Positions 22,446 to 34,115 are shown, counted from the stretch's first letter. The stretch is 64,000 bases of DNA from Rhizomys pruinosus (GCA_009823505.1 VZQC01003052.1:2954701-3018700), one strand, 5' to 3'. Numbers and translations are program-made. The notes: generated by a model from the letters alone, not told the origin.

Positions 22446-22530
22446 AGCAAAAGAAGAGAAAGGGAAAAGAAGGAGGGAGGGAGAATGGAGAAAAGCGAAA
22501 GGAAAGGAAAAGGAGGAAAAACAAACTATG
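22446..22530. repeat. Purine-rich tract
   Basis: About 85 bases of almost pure A and G, probably the decayed tail of the preceding SINE. Confidence 0.8.
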
Positions 22531-22974
22531 GAACTCCAAATAGTTTTTTTTTTTTAAGAATTTTTATTGACTCAAGAGTTTCTTGTGTCCTTGCTCACTC
22601 TGGGTGGGGTGACATATCATGGTGAGGTCATGAGATAGGGCTCCTCCTGAAAGGCTGAGCGTGCACAACTCCTTCCTCTGAAGTTAGTTTATTTAAGGGC
22701 CAAGTCTTAGGCATCTGCCATCCATGAATATTACCACAGCTTAGTCTAACTTCTTGCCCAGCATGTTTGTTTTGTGTAGGTGAGATGGTATTGCAGGTGC
22801 TGTGCTAGGTGAGATGACAGTGCACTCATGTATGTGTAGAGGAAGCATGTGACGATGCATTTATAAAATTAAGTAGGAAATACTATGCATCATAAGCAAA
22901 CAAGAAGTATTTATATGGCATGCATGACATACCTGGCACACAGTGCTTGTGGGTATGAGTTATTGTGGTAAAAA
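22531..22974. other. Single-copy sequence
   Basis: A T run at 22544-22554 and a degenerate repeat of 'gtgagatg' near 22780-22820. Nothing else recognised. Confidence 0.4.
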
Positions 22975-22990
22975 AAAAAATCCAGAAATA

Positions 22991-23244
22991 GGGCTGGAGA
23001 GATGGCCTAGTGGTTAAGAGCACCAACCGCTCTTGCAGAGGACCCAGGTTCGATCCCCAGCACCCACATGGCGGCTAAGAACTGTCTGTAACTCCAATTC
23101 CAGGAGAACTCCAGTTCCAGGGGAATCCAAGACCCTCTTCTGACCTCCGCGGCATTGCATGACACGGGTGCACAAACCTACATGCAGACAGTACATTCAT
23201 ACAAATAAATAAATTAATTAATAAATTAATTAATTAATTAAAAT
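22991..23244 (+). mobile_element. B2 SINE, 17-bp-duplication subfamily
   Basis: 'aactccaattccaggag' (23091-23107) is followed by 'aactccagttccagggg' (23108-23124). Long (ATTA)n tail. Target duplication 'aaaaaatccagaaata' on both sides (22975-22990; ends 23261). Confidence 0.96.
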
Positions 23245-23261
23245 AAAAAAATCCAGAAATA

Positions 23262-23432
23262 TGGTCCTCTTGGTGGCTGGAAAGGACCCATGTTTGATTC
23301 CCAGCACCCACATGGCGGCTCATAGCCATCTGTAACTCCAGTTCCTGGGGATCTGATGCTCTCTCCTGATGCCCTCTTCAGTTGCACTTATACACACGCA
23401 GGTGATACATTCATATACAAAAAATAAAAATA
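23262..23432 (+). mobile_element. Older B2/B3 SINE fragment
   Basis: 'gattcccagcacccacatgg' and 'tctgtaactccagttcctgg' are clear; the first 40 bases of the head are missing or diverged. Confidence 0.8.
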
Positions 23433-23440
23433 AGGTATCT

Positions 23441-23601
23441 TATTTTATTTTATTTTTTTGTCTTTTTGAGACAGTGTCTCCCTGTAGCCCCAGCTGTCTT
23501 GGAACTCACTCTGTAGACCAGGCTGGCCTTGAACTCACAAGGATCTCCCTGCCTCTGCCTCCCGAGTGCTAGGATTAAAGGCATGAGCCACTACACCCGA
23601 C
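23441..23601 (-). mobile_element. B1 SINE, antisense
   Basis: 'gagacagtgtctccctgtag' to 'gagccactacacccgac'. Flanks 'ataaggtatctt' and 'ataaagtatctt' form a near-exact target duplication. Confidence 0.95.
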
Positions 23602-24645
23602 ATAAAGTATCTTTTAAATGGTCCTCTTAACCATTTTGAAGTGCATGGTTCTGAGGCATTAAGAACATTCACATTGTTGTGTAATACAATTATAACCACC
23701 ACCCAGAATCAGAAATGTATCTACCCACCCTGAAATTCCGATAACTTTCGTTCCTCCCACCCCGGCAGCCATCATTCAACTTTCTGCCTCTATGAATTTC
23801 ACTACTCTTGATACCTCGTAAAAGTGGAGTTATGAAATATTTGTCCTTCTGCGATGTTTTAGCATTGTATGTAGGAGTCAATTCATTTAATCATAATACC
23901 AACAGAAAAACTGGAAGACTGAACCATATATTCCATGTTCAAGGACATGAGAATGAAGAAACGACTTCCTGACTTTGGTTCCGGTCCCTAGGAGTCCAGG
24001 AGCCACTTAAAGAAGCAACTGGTCTCCACGTTGGAGGCACGCCCCGACACCTGCCAGCCCCATCTCAGTTTCCACAGAAGGGCTGAGCAGCTGGACCGAA
24101 GAGGTAATATGCTGAATGAGTTAAGTGCCTCTTGTTCCCCTCCCCCCTGCACTCTGTGCAGGCTGAGCTGGTGACCCGGGCAGGAGAGCAGCCAAAGGAT
24201 TAATCTGTCACAATGAGACCTTCTATTTCGGGCCTGCTCCTCACAGTGGCGCCCACACAGGCTCCCATAGCAGCCACCAGTGTAGCTTATTGAGGAGAAG
24301 AACTGGAGGCAGGCAGTGCCCAGCGGAGGCCTTAGGCATGTGGCAACTAGACTTGCTGGCACCAATGGAGTTTGGGAGGGGGCGGGCTTTGCAAGTAATT
24401 CATCTCCACCCCCTCACCTTTTCTGCTGTTCCAACTCCCTCCCTCCTCTTAATGGCGCTCCAGACCCCTGACTAGACTTGCACCCTAGTGGACCCAGAAC
24501 AGGAATCTTCAACAGCTGAACTGAGAACTGGATATAACTGACCACCCAACCCTTAAATTAGGGAGAGGATATCAACTACTCCTGCTGTCTTTCATTATTG
24601 CCCTCTAGTTGGGAAGATTCAATGGCTGGAAGGCCTGGTGTGTGA
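23602..24645. other. Single-copy sequence
   Basis: No repeat recognised. The longest minus frame (23988-24365) has no motif I know and no coding support. Confidence 0.4.
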
Positions 24646-24648
24646 ATG

Positions 24649-24651
24649 TAT

Positions 24652-24693
<42 letters not shown>

Positions 24694-24727
24694 TGTGTGT
24701 GGTGTGTGTGTGTGGTGTGTGTGTGTA
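24649..24727. repeat. (TG)n microsatellite with TGG interruptions
   Basis: GT run of about 78 bp with regularly spaced 'tggtg' interruptions, the same style as the larger tract at 30705. Confidence 0.95.
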
Positions 24728-24867
24728 ACCCTGCAGAGACTCTGCCTTTGTTCTCTTCCTTGAACTTCTTGGCGATTTCCCTCCTGTTTCTGTTGGACAA
24801 TGACGGCTGTGGCAGTAGGAAAGGAAGAAGGCAGGAAGAGCAGTTGGACACTTGGAGTCAGAAAGCC

Positions 24868-24990
24868 AATTTTGGTGGCACTCTCATAATCCCAGATCTC
24901 TGGAGACAGAAGTGGGATGGAATGGAATTGAGGTACAGGAGTTTTGAGAGTTCAAGACCAATTTCAGCTCATAGTGAGCTGGAGACCAAT
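24868..24990 (+). mobile_element. Possible very old B1-like fragment
   Basis: Weak B1 order: 'ataatcccagatctctggag', 'gagagttcaagaccaatttc'. Could be chance. Confidence 0.35.
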
Positions 24991-26728
24991 CTGCTTTCCA
25001 TAGTCACCCATTCATAAGGTGAATAATGAAGTCTCTAAGTCTAACAAGAGTGAGCTAGACTCTAGAAGAGAAGCCAAAGGTCCAAAATGGAGCTGGAGGT
25101 TTAAGTAAGAGAGCTCCAAGAGAGTTGCCGAGTATTAGCAAGAGAGCTGAGAGTCTCTTTAAAGCAGACAAAGTTGCAGGGGGCTGTGTCTGAGTTGAGT
25201 CATGCACAAATGCCCTGGACACAACAGCAACATTGTCTGGATTCTTCATGTGCCTTCAAGGTACCAAATATGCTTCCCCATGTATCTGAGCAAGATGTGT
25301 GGTTTGTTTCCAGTGTGGCCCAGGGAAAGGCCCTGGGAGAGAGCAGAGGGGAGAAGGCAGCTAGAAGAGTCAAAATTTCTATCCATAGAAGTCTAAGAAG
25401 ACGCACAAACTCTAGCTCTTTTAAATTGCCATTTACATCTACAGAGCGTGTATGTGACTGCACTTCAAAATTTTTTTAGTGCTTACTCTCTATCCTGGAC
25501 TATGTTAGATGTGTCTAACATTTGACCAAAGATCCTCATTGTCTGGTATCTAGAAAGATTAAATCTTAGAGAAATGGCCTATCTAAATAGAAACAGAGGG
25601 AAACGTTTAGCAGAAATTGGGTTAGGCACATGCATGGGCAGGATTACGGGACCCAGAGACAGTCATCCCATCTATTTTCAAGATCCAGCTGAGCATATCC
25701 ACAAACGGAAACAACGTGTTACTTTTCACATGGCACACCAACTTCCGTCTCATATGCTTAAACCTTCAGATTTCCCAGACGTTCTCATAGGGTCTCTAAT
25801 GGAATCTATAAGTGCTCATCTCTATGATCAATATTGGCCTCTCTGTGCCTAGGAGGGTCTAATAGGCCCAATGGAGTAGCTACCCCTCAGGTTGGGTGTC
25901 TTCCTCCTCCTTCCTCTCCCCAACTTCCTCCTTTTGAGACAGGCTCTGTCTCAAAAAGACAAAAAAAAAAAATTGTTACAGCAGTAATTGTTAAATCAGT
26001 GTTGAAAGGAACCCCATGTTTCTGTGGTGGCAAGCAACAGGGACACTGAGTATGTGTGTCTGTGTTAGCAAGAGCATTCATGGCAACATGTATCTGGAAA
26101 AATAAAGGTTCCAATAGTCCCTTATGCACAAATGCCAACTTACCAACCAGAACCAAAAATGTTATCTCTTTTACAAATAGTGATACTTCATTCTTTGATG
26201 GAAAGATGCTATTATTTGGAGGAAATCATTTGAAAAACAGTGATTCCATCCTCCCCTTCATTAGACAGAGGGGGGCCTTTGGGTATGCCCAGGTGAGATT
26301 TCCATGCCTATGTTACTTCACACAGATCTTTCCTGACTCCAGCCCCAAATAATGAGAACAGTGCATCATCTGTCCATCTGGGCCAAGGTCCATTATTACT
26401 AAGAATAGCATGGCTTTGCGGACTCGAACTCTTTGTCTTCAAACTCTGGTGTTGCAGTAAGGACTGAGTTGGAGCCATCACAGGGAAATTCAGCAGACTA
26501 GGGACAATAAATGCATTTGGCTGCAACTAGAGTTTGGCTTAAAAATGATCACAATGATTAAACCTAGCTAGCAGTCTCTTTAAACAGATAAACACACAGT
26601 GCTAAATCCTTTTGTGTTAGGACTTGAATTTTGTTCCCAACTGCTCTTAGATTTCCAGGAACTACCCATAACTATTTGAGGTCGCACCTTTTCCTTTAGA
26701 CTGTCCAGAAATCTAGATGTCTGTGTAT
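24991..26728. other. Single-copy sequence
   Basis: No repeat family recognised apart from a 25-bp B1-tail palindrome at 25931-25957. Frames at 25574-25852 and 26056-26352 are unassigned. Confidence 0.4.
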
Positions 26729-26765
26729 AGCTAAATGTAATCTCTCTTTCTCTCTTTCTCTCTCT

Positions 26766-26923
26766 TTTTTTTTTCTTTTGGTCTTTTTGAGACAGGGTCT
26801 CCCTTTAGTTCCAGCCGACCTGGAGCTCCCTATGTAGACCAGGCTGGCTTTGAACTCATAGAAATCTGCCTGCCTCTGCCTCCTGGGTGCTGGGATTAAA
26901 GGCCTGCGCCACAATGCTTGGCT
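26766..26923 (-). mobile_element. B1 SINE, antisense (left end of the palindrome)
   Basis: 'gagacagggtctccctttag' to 'gccacaatgcttggctc'. The inverted duplication starts inside this B1 at about 26860. Confidence 0.93.
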
Positions 26924-26925
26924 CT

Positions 26926-27006
26926 TTTTTGATTATTTATTTGTTTTTGAGACAGGTCTTTCTATAGCTCCAGTTTGCCTGCAACTTAATATGTGGATCA
27001 GGCTAT
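26926..27006 (-). mobile_element. B1 SINE fragment, antisense
   Basis: 'gagacaggtctttctatagc' to 'atatgtggatcaggct': the 3' half of a B1. Confidence 0.8.
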
Positions 27007-27039
27007 GTTCTCTAATTTTAAGTGGGAGGTACCTGGTTC

Positions 27040-27300
27040 TTCAAACATTTTCGTTACTTGTTTTGGTTTATTTAAATTTAAATTAGTATACAAAATAGAG
27101 GAGTTCATTGCATTTTCACACATGCGTATCATTGTACGTTGCTATTTGCCCATTATGCCTCTATTTCTCTCTCACACATTAGTGTTACTAAATATTAAAA
27201 TATATAGTTTAAATCTAGATTCTATATATGAGGGAAAACATGCACTATTTATCTTTCTGAGTCTGGCTTATGTTGCTTAGCATGAAGCAGTTTATGTAGA
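27040..27300 (-). mobile_element. L1 3'-end-like fragment, antisense
   Basis: 'gagggaaaacatgcactatt' and 'tctgagtctggcttatgttg' resemble the 3' untranslated part of rodent L1 read in reverse. Confidence 0.45.
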
Positions 27301-27616
27301 AAAGAATATATATATGCAAGTGAAATTAAAGTGCATTCTCCAGGGGAAAGCCTACGCTTGCTTTGTGTGTACAGTGATTACTAAAGTGTATAATGTGGAC
27401 TATGGTAATAATGATGAACATAAAGATACTATTTATGGAGTACTTCTATGCCCTAGATGCATCGCTGACAATATCTGTGTGAGAAAGTTTCTCTCTTCTC
27501 CCTTCTACCAAAGAGAATACTGATATTACAGCTCAAGGGCTCATCTGTACTCAAAGCACATATGTAGCAAGAGTGGAGTTCAAGCAAAACTTAACTGATT
27601 TATAAAACTATATTAC

Positions 27617-27770
27617 ACCCGGGCGTGGTGGCGCGCGCCTTTAATCCTAGCACTTGGGAGGCAGAGGCAGGTGGATCTCTGTGAGTTCAAGGCCAGCCTG
27701 GTCTTCAGAGTGAGTTCCAGGACAGCTGGGGCTATAGGGAGATCCTGTCTCAAAAAGACAACAACAACAA
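27617..27770 (+). mobile_element. B1 SINE with target duplication
   Basis: 'gggcgtggtggcgcgcgcc' to 'atcctgtctcaaaaagac' with an (ACA)n tail, flanked by 'aaaactatatt' (27604-27614 and 27771-27781). Confidence 0.95.
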
Positions 27771-27901
27771 AAAACTATATTCCTCATAAAATTATTTTTA
27801 GTAAGCACACAAAATGATTTTTGCATCTATGTCATGTACTTTGTTCATATTTACCCCCGCTGCTCTCCCATGTCCTTTTAACTGAAGAATCTCCCTTTTG
27901 T

Positions 27902-27906
<5 letters not shown>

Positions 27907-27942
<36 letters not shown>
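27907..27942. repeat. (TA)n microsatellite
   Basis: Eighteen TA units. The mirror-image place in the right arm (33944-33985) is an interrupted TA tract. Confidence 0.95.
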
Positions 27943-27943
<1 letters not shown>

Positions 27944-27946
<3 letters not shown>

Positions 27947-29129
27947 GACATTATTGATATTCTCCACCTAAGTGCTACATACTACTATGCTATGCTGCCC
28001 CTATCAGAACATGGGACACAGGCCTCGCTTGCTGGTGGTGACCAGGGTGGGAGAAAGAGAACACAAGAATCTCACCTTAAGTTTCTTGGACTTGTTATTC
28101 TCAATGCCAAGAGCATCAAGTAATAACGACATGATGAAAACGAGTTTGAGCCCAGGCGATTTTGTTTAGCTCAATAAGCTCCTTGATAGGTCCTTTCTAA
28201 ATACTCACATACCTAAGGCATTGCTCACTCAGTCCCAGCTGTCAGTGCCTGCCCAAAAGTCATAAATAAAGAGATCCTAACTCACAGGAATTAGAAGAGA
28301 ACCAAGCCAAATACAAGAGGCTCAAGAAATATGGGTGGCATGCGAATGGCTCAGGCATTCAGCTGTTGTGCATTGCGTGCATGACTGAGCCCTGAGCTTT
28401 TGCATTCCGCAGTGTCTCCTTCCCTCCCCATCAACCTGTTGTCTGGCCAAATGCAGGGACAACTGGATGATCTCTCTTTCTCACTCTTGCTTTCTTGCTA
28501 AGCACATATTGACGTTAAGTGTACATTACATGTCATTTTACTTTTAAACCAACACTTCAGTAGGCTTTGTGTTAGGGAATGAATGTTCTCATTTGTTAGG
28601 CAGGACATGACAGCACAGAGTATAGATGACAGACCTCATGGTGTTTCATGTCCTGGTACCCGGGCATTTATCTTAGGGGATCCATCTTTAGGTTGTACAG
28701 GTCGGTGAGTCCTACATTTTTTAAGGCATAAAGATAACCTGTGGACTTTATTATGATGCAGAGTCTAAATCAGGTGGAGCCTGAAAGCCTGCATTTTCTG
28801 CAGCTCCTAGGTAATGACTTGGGAACCGGTTTGAAGAGCATAACCTAAACAGCAAAATGCAAGAATCAGGGACTAGAGGAACACAGAGGGGAGGAAAGCC
28901 CCCACAAGACATTCCTGAGCCCCCACAAACCAGGGAAGGGAGAAAATGAGAGGTAAGCTCATTCTGACAATGCCTACAGTCGTTGGTGACATCTAATTCT
29001 TGGAATTTGTGGGCTAATCCAGGTATGTCTTGGACCTCTGTGAGTTATTGTTTTTCGAGGTCTAGACGAGTGCTTCTGAACCACAGCTCCAACTTCAAAT
29101 TGACTAGCACATTAAAAATGTATTTATGT
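27944..29129. other. Single-copy sequence within the left arm
   Basis: No repeat family recognised. Mirrored almost base for base at about 32752-33940. Confidence 0.5.
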
Positions 29130-29357
29130 GTGCTGGAGAGATGGCTCAGTGGTTAAGAGCACTTGTTGCTCTTGCAGAGGACCTAGGTTCAATTCTCAGA
29201 ACCCACATGGAGGCTAACAACCATTTGTAATGTCAGTTGTAGGGGATCCAATGTCCTCTTCTGACCTCCAGGGGCATTGCATGCATGACATAGGTGTACC
29301 TACCTACATGCAGGCAATACACTAATACACATAAAATAAAAATAATAAATAAAATAC
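29130..29357 (+). mobile_element. B2 SINE
   Basis: 'gctggagagatggctcagtg' to 'cattgcatgcatgacatagg' with an A-rich tail. Inverted copy at 32528-32752. Confidence 0.94.
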
Positions 29358-29792
29358 TTTTTAAAAGACTCATAGCCAAGCCATGCTTTGGCTGTGACAA
29401 GGCTAACCCAGCTCTGGTTCAATGGACAAATTGCTCTGTTTAGCTGAAGAACTGAAGCTTGGTTACTTTACTACTTGGGATAATTGGATTCTACTTGTGG
29501 ATGATTTTTACTGATACCAAGTAGACTCAGGAAAAGAACATTTTCAGCTCAACTCTACTCACAAATCTTCCTTGGCTCTCTTACATCTTCTGTCTTTCTC
29601 TTTAATATTTTATCTGTTTCCAAAGTCGTGCTATTTTGATAAACCTTCTGGAATAAACTGAAAGTCTAGGACAATATGACTCTTTCTTGAGAAGCCTGTG
29701 CCTTTACATCATGGGTGTATAGCATCCTTTCCCTAAGCAGTGCTTTCCCTTCTTTAATGTCTGTGTTTAAATACATATTAAAACTGTTTCTG

Positions 29793-29998
29793 GGCCAGAT
29801 GGCTTGAGATACTTGCCTCCAAGCCTAACAACCTAAGTTTCATTCTGCAGGCCCACATTGTAAAAGGAGAGAGCAAACTACTACAGGTTATCCTCTGATT
29901 TTACCATGTCCTGTGGTGCATACACATGAGCACACACGTGCACACACACTAAATAAATAAATAAATGAATGAATAAATAAATGTAACAAAAACAAAAA
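29793..29998 (+). mobile_element. B3-like SINE
   Basis: 'ccagatggcttgagatactt' and 'gcctccaagcctaacaacct', ending in an (AAAT)n tail. Inverted copy at about 31896-32095. Confidence 0.7.
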
Positions 29999-30065
29999 AC
30001 TTGTTTTACAATACACTAATTTTGCTTTATAAGAAAACAAAACAAAATAAAAGTCTAGGGAGACT

Positions 30066-30328
30066 TGGGCTAGAGAGATGGCTCAGTGGTTAAGAGCACT
30101 GACTGTTCTTGCAGAGGACCCGGGTTCAATTCCCAGCACCCACATGGCAGCTAAAAACCGTCTTTAACCCAGGGCATGGTAGCACATGCCTTTAATCCCA
30201 GTACTCAGGAGGCAGAGGCAGGCAGATATCTGTGAGTTCAAGGCCAGCCTGGTCTACATAGTGAGCTCAGGCCAGCTGGGACTAAAAGGAGACCCTGTCT
30301 CAAAAATACCAAAAAAAAAAAAAAAATC
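30066..30328 (+). mobile_element. Composite B2-B1 SINE, second locus
   Basis: B2 head with both pol III boxes to 'aaaaaccgtctttaa', then a complete B1 from 'cccagggcatggtagcac'. The junction is at the same B2 base as in the 2147-2391 copy. The 5' flank 'aaagtctagggagact' has no partner after the poly-A here, but the partner is present beside the inverted copy (31539-31553), so the element had a normal single target duplication before the rearrangement. Confidence 0.87.
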
Positions 30329-30340
30329 GCACATGATAAG

Positions 30341-30383
30341 CCAGGACAGCTGGGGCTGTGGGGAGACCCTGTCTCAAAAAGGA
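30341..30383 (+). mobile_element. B1 3'-end fragment at the palindrome breakpoint
   Basis: 'ccaggacagctggggctgtg' to 'accctgtctcaaaaagg', only the last third of a B1, lying 13 bases past the poly-A where the left arm ends. A plausible site of template switching. Confidence 0.8.
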
Positions 30384-30704
30384 AAACCAAAAAAGACATA
30401 AATACATACATATACACACACATACAAACACATACACACTATAAAAAAAATCTCTCATTAATCTTCATGCATGGTATAACAATGTTGATTGGTAGCTGAA
30501 ATCTTGTTCCAAGTTTGACTTTCATAAGATACCATGAAAAGTAATCATGGCTGGCACATTTAGCTTCAGTGGTATTTATTACAGCATTTGAGTGGTATAT
30601 ATTCATATCTAACGGAAAACTGTGCATCATTCAAACGTAGTATATAGAAAAAATAATGCCGTGGAAAGATATTCATGTTGCTGTAATGATTTTTGTGCTT
30701 GTGA
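30384..30704. other. Loop sequence left of the GT tract
   Basis: A degenerate (ACATAC)n stretch to 30440, then single-copy sequence without coding signals. Confidence 0.5.
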
Positions 30705-30780
30705 GGTGGTGTGTGTATGTGTTGTGTGTGTGTGTGTGTGTTGTGTGTGTCTGTGTGTGTGTGTGTGTCATGTGCTGTTG

Positions 30781-30812
<32 letters not shown>

Positions 30813-31239
30813 TTGTGTGCTGGCGGTGTGTGTGTGGTGTGTGTGTGGTGTGTGTGTGGTGTGTGTGGTGTGTGCTGGGGTTGTGTGTGTGTGTGTGTGG
30901 CGTGCTGTGGTGTGTGTGGTGTGTGGTGTGGGTGTGTGTGTGTTGTGTGTGGTGTGTGTGCTGTGTGTGGTTGTGTGTGTGTGGTGTGTGTGTGGTGTGT
31001 GTGCGTTGTTGTGTGTGTGGTTGTGTGTGTGTGGTGTGTGTGGGGTGTGTGTGTGTGTGTAGTGTGTTGGTGTGTTGTGTGGTTGTGTGTGTGTGTGTGG
31101 TGTGTGTGTGTGTGTGCGTGTGTGCGTGCGTGTGTGTGTGTTGTGGTGTGTGTGGTGTGTGTTGTGTGTGTGGTGTGTGTGTGTGTGCATGTGTGTGTGT
31201 GTGTGTGTGCGTGTGTGCGTGTGTGTGGTGTGTGTGTCC
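30705..31239. repeat. Long degenerate GT tract
   Basis: About 530 bp of GT repeats broken by single-base changes giving 'gtgtggtgtg', 'gtgttgtg' and 'gtgcgtg'. Long frames in it are artefacts of the repeat. It lies in the loop between the palindrome arms. Confidence 0.96.
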
Positions 31240-31538
31240 CATTGGTCCTACTTCTCTGGAGAACTCAAATATGAATTGAGAAATTAAACTCTCCAGACTA
31301 TCTCTTTCTACAGCACCCCTGGGTGTGAAATCAGAGAAAGGAAAAGATACTTCTCTGCAGTTGTTTAGGTCTAGACTGGAATGAGACAAATGCCTTTAAA
31401 TCTGACAAGAAAGGCTAGGAGTGCTTGCCTAACCTTTGCAAGAGCTGGACTTAAACCACAGTACCTTACACAAGGATCTAAAAGAACATCTGGAGTTTGA
31501 GGGTGGGCACTGCATGATCTTCTCTCTTGTCTTTTTAT
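31240..31538. other. Loop sequence right of the GT tract
   Basis: Single-copy, no coding signal. It appears to be the true neighbour of the composite SINE because it retains that SINE's second target-duplication copy. Confidence 0.5.
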
Positions 31539-31553
31539 AGTCTCCCTGACTTT

Positions 31554-31821
31554 TTTTTTTTTTTTTTTGGTTTTTTTTTTTTGTATTTTGAGACAGGGTC
31601 CTTTAGTCCCAGCGGCCTTAGCTCACTATGTAGGCAGGCTGGCCTTGAACTCACAGATATCTGCCTGCCTCCTCTGCCTCTGAGTACTGGGATTAAAGGC
31701 ATGTGCTACCATTGCCTGGGTTATTAAAGACGGTTTTTAGCTGCCTGTGGGTGCTGGGAATTGAACCCGGGTCCTCTGCAACAAGTCAGTGCTCTTACCA
31801 TCTAGCCATCTCTCTAGGCCC
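31554..31821 (-). mobile_element. Composite B2-B1 SINE, inverted copy
   Basis: Mirror of 30066-30328 with small deletions. Flanked by 'agtctccctgactttt' and 'cgtctccctaactttt', a target duplication enclosing both the B1 and B2 parts. Confidence 0.85.
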
Positions 31822-31895
31822 GTCTCCCTAACTTTTGATTTGTTTTGTTTTTCTTATAAAGCAAAATTAGTGTATTGTAAAACAAGTTTTTTGTT

Positions 31896-32095
31896 TTTGT
31901 TACATTTATTTATTCATTCATTTATTTATTTATTTAGTGTGTGGTGCACGTGTGTGCTCATGTGTATGCACCACAGGACATGGTAAAATCAGAGGATAAC
32001 CTGTAGTAGTTTGCTCTCTCCTTTTACAATGTGGGCCTGCAGAATGAAACTTAGGTTGTTAGGCTGGAGGCAAGTATCTCAAGCCATCTGGCCCA
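31896..32095 (-). mobile_element. B3-like SINE, inverted copy
   Basis: Mirror of 29793-29998, starting with the (ATTT)n tail. Confidence 0.7.
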
Positions 32096-32527
32096 GAAAC
32101 AGTTTTAATATGTATTTAAACACAGACATTAAAGAAGGGAAAGCACTGCTTAGGGAAAGGATGCTATACACCCATGATGTAAAGGCACAGGCTTCTCAAG
32201 AAAGAGTCATATTGTCCTAGACTTTCAGTTTATTCCAGAAGGTTTATCAAAATAGCACGACTTTGGAAACAGATAAAATATTAAAGAGAAAGACAGAAGA
32301 TGTAAGAGAGCCAAGGAAGATTTGTGAGTAGAGTTGAGCTGAAAATGTTCTTTTCCTGAGTCTACTTGGTATCAGTAAAAATCATCCACAAGTAGAATCC
32401 AATTATCCCAAGTAGTAAAGTAACCAAGCTTCAGTTCTTCAGCTAAACAGAGCAATTTGTCCATTGAACCAGAGCTGGGTTAGCCTTGTCACAGCCAAAG
32501 CATGGCTTGGCTATGAGTCTTTTAAAA

Positions 32528-32752
32528 AGTATTTTATTTTTAATTTTTATTTTATGTGTTTAGTGTTTTTTTTTTTGCCTGCAGTAGTATGTAATATGTT
32601 GTGCACTGCCCCTGGAGGTCAGAAGAGGACATTGGATTCCCCTACAACTGACATTACAAATGGTTGTTGCCTCAGTGGGTTCTGAGAATTGAACCCAGGT
32701 CCTCTGCAAGAGCAACAAGTGCTCTTACCACTGAGCCATCTCTCCAGCACAC
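32528..32752 (-). mobile_element. B2 SINE, inverted copy
   Basis: Mirror of 29130-29357; the tail part 'gtttagtgttttttttt' is altered and shortened. Confidence 0.92.
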
Positions 32753-33943
32753 ATAAATACATTTTTAATGTGCTAGTCAATTTGAAGTTGGAGCTGTGGT
32801 TCAGAAGCACTCGTCTAGACCTCGAAAAACAATAACTCACAGAGGTCCAAGACATACCTGGATTAGCCCACAAATTCCAAGAATTAGATGTCACCAACGA
32901 CTGTAGGCATTGTCAGAATGAGCTTACCTCTCATTTTCTCCCTTCCCTGGTTTGTGGGGGCTCAGGAATGTCTTGTGGGGGCTTTCCTCCCCTCTGTGTT
33001 CCTCTAGTCCCTGATTCTTGCATTTTGCTGTTTAGGTTATGCTCTTCAAACCGGTTCCCAAGTCATTACCTAGGAGCTGCAGAAAATGCAGGCTTTCAGG
33101 CTCCACCTGATTTAGACTCTGCATCATAATAAAGTCCACAGGTTATCTTTATGCCTTAAAAAATGTAGGACTCACCGACCTGTACAACCTAAAGATGGAT
33201 CCCCTAAGATAAATGCCCGGGTACCAGGACATGAAACACCATGAGGTCTGTCATCTATACTCTGTGCTGTCATGTCCTGCCTAACAAATGAGAACATTCA
33301 TTCCCTAACACAAAGCCTACTGAAGTGTTGGTTTTCAAAAGTAAAATGACATGTACATGTACACTTAACGTCAATATGTGTTAGCAGAGAGAGAGCAAGA
33401 GTGAGAAAGAGAGATCATCCAGTTGTCCCTGCATTTGGCCAGACAACAGGTTGATGGGGAGGGAAGGAGACACTGCGGAATGCAAAAGCTCAGGGCTCAG
33501 TCATGCACGCAATGCACAACAGCTGAATGCCTGAGCCATTCGCATGCCACCCATATTTCTTGAGCCTCTTGTATTTGGCTTGGTTCTCTTCTAATTCCTG
33601 TGAGTTAGGATCTCTTTATTTATGACTTTTGGGCAGGCACTGACAGCTGGGACTGAGTGAGCAATGCCTTAGGTATGTGAGTATTTAGAAAGGACCTATC
33701 AAGGAGCTTATTGAGCTAAACAAAATCGCCTGGGCTCAAACTCGTTTTCATCAGTCGTTATTACTTGATGCTCTTGGCATTGAGAATAACAGTCCAAGAA
33801 ACTTAAGGTGACGATTCCTTGTGTTCTCTCTTCTCTCCACCCTGGTCAACCACCAGCAAGCGAGGCCTGTGTCCATGTTTGATTATGGGGCAGCATAGCC
33901 TAGTAGTATGTAGCACTTCGGTGGAGACTATCAATAATGTCTA

Positions 33944-33985
33944 AATCTTATATATTATATATATCTATATATAATATATATATGT
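33944..33985. repeat. Interrupted TA tract, right arm
   Basis: 'ttatatattatatatatcta' style repeat at the mirror position of the pure TA run in the left arm. Confidence 0.85.
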
Positions 33986-34115
33986 AAAATCAAAGGGAGA
34001 CTTCATTCAGTTAAAAGGACATGGGAGAGCAGCGGGGGTTAAATATGAAACAAAGACATTGACATAGATGCAAAAATCCATTTTTGTGCTTCTAAAAATA
34101 ATTTATAGCGAATTA

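Larger units (their letters stand above)
26860..30328 (+). repeat. Left arm of a large inverted duplication
   Basis: Its reverse complement recurs at 31554-35046: same B1 ends, L1-like segment, B1, TA run, B2, B3-like SINE and composite SINE in mirror order. For example 'ctatgccctagatgcatcgc' (about 27448) has its inverse near 34430. The arm ends in the poly-A of the composite SINE, where the sequence changes abruptly. Confidence 0.93.

Noticed and set aside
23988..24365. 125-codon minus-strand frame
   Set aside because: No motif, no supporting neighbour, and composition typical of GC-richer non-coding DNA.
25574..25852. 92-codon plus-strand frame in single-copy DNA
   Set aside because: No recognisable domain, no splice or promoter context, and length is within chance for this much sequence.
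30622..31389. Long overlapping reading frames of 140-238 codons on both strands, rich in Cys-Val or His-Thr
   Set aside because: They are translations of the GT/CA repeat, open in several frames at once because the repeat has few stop codons.
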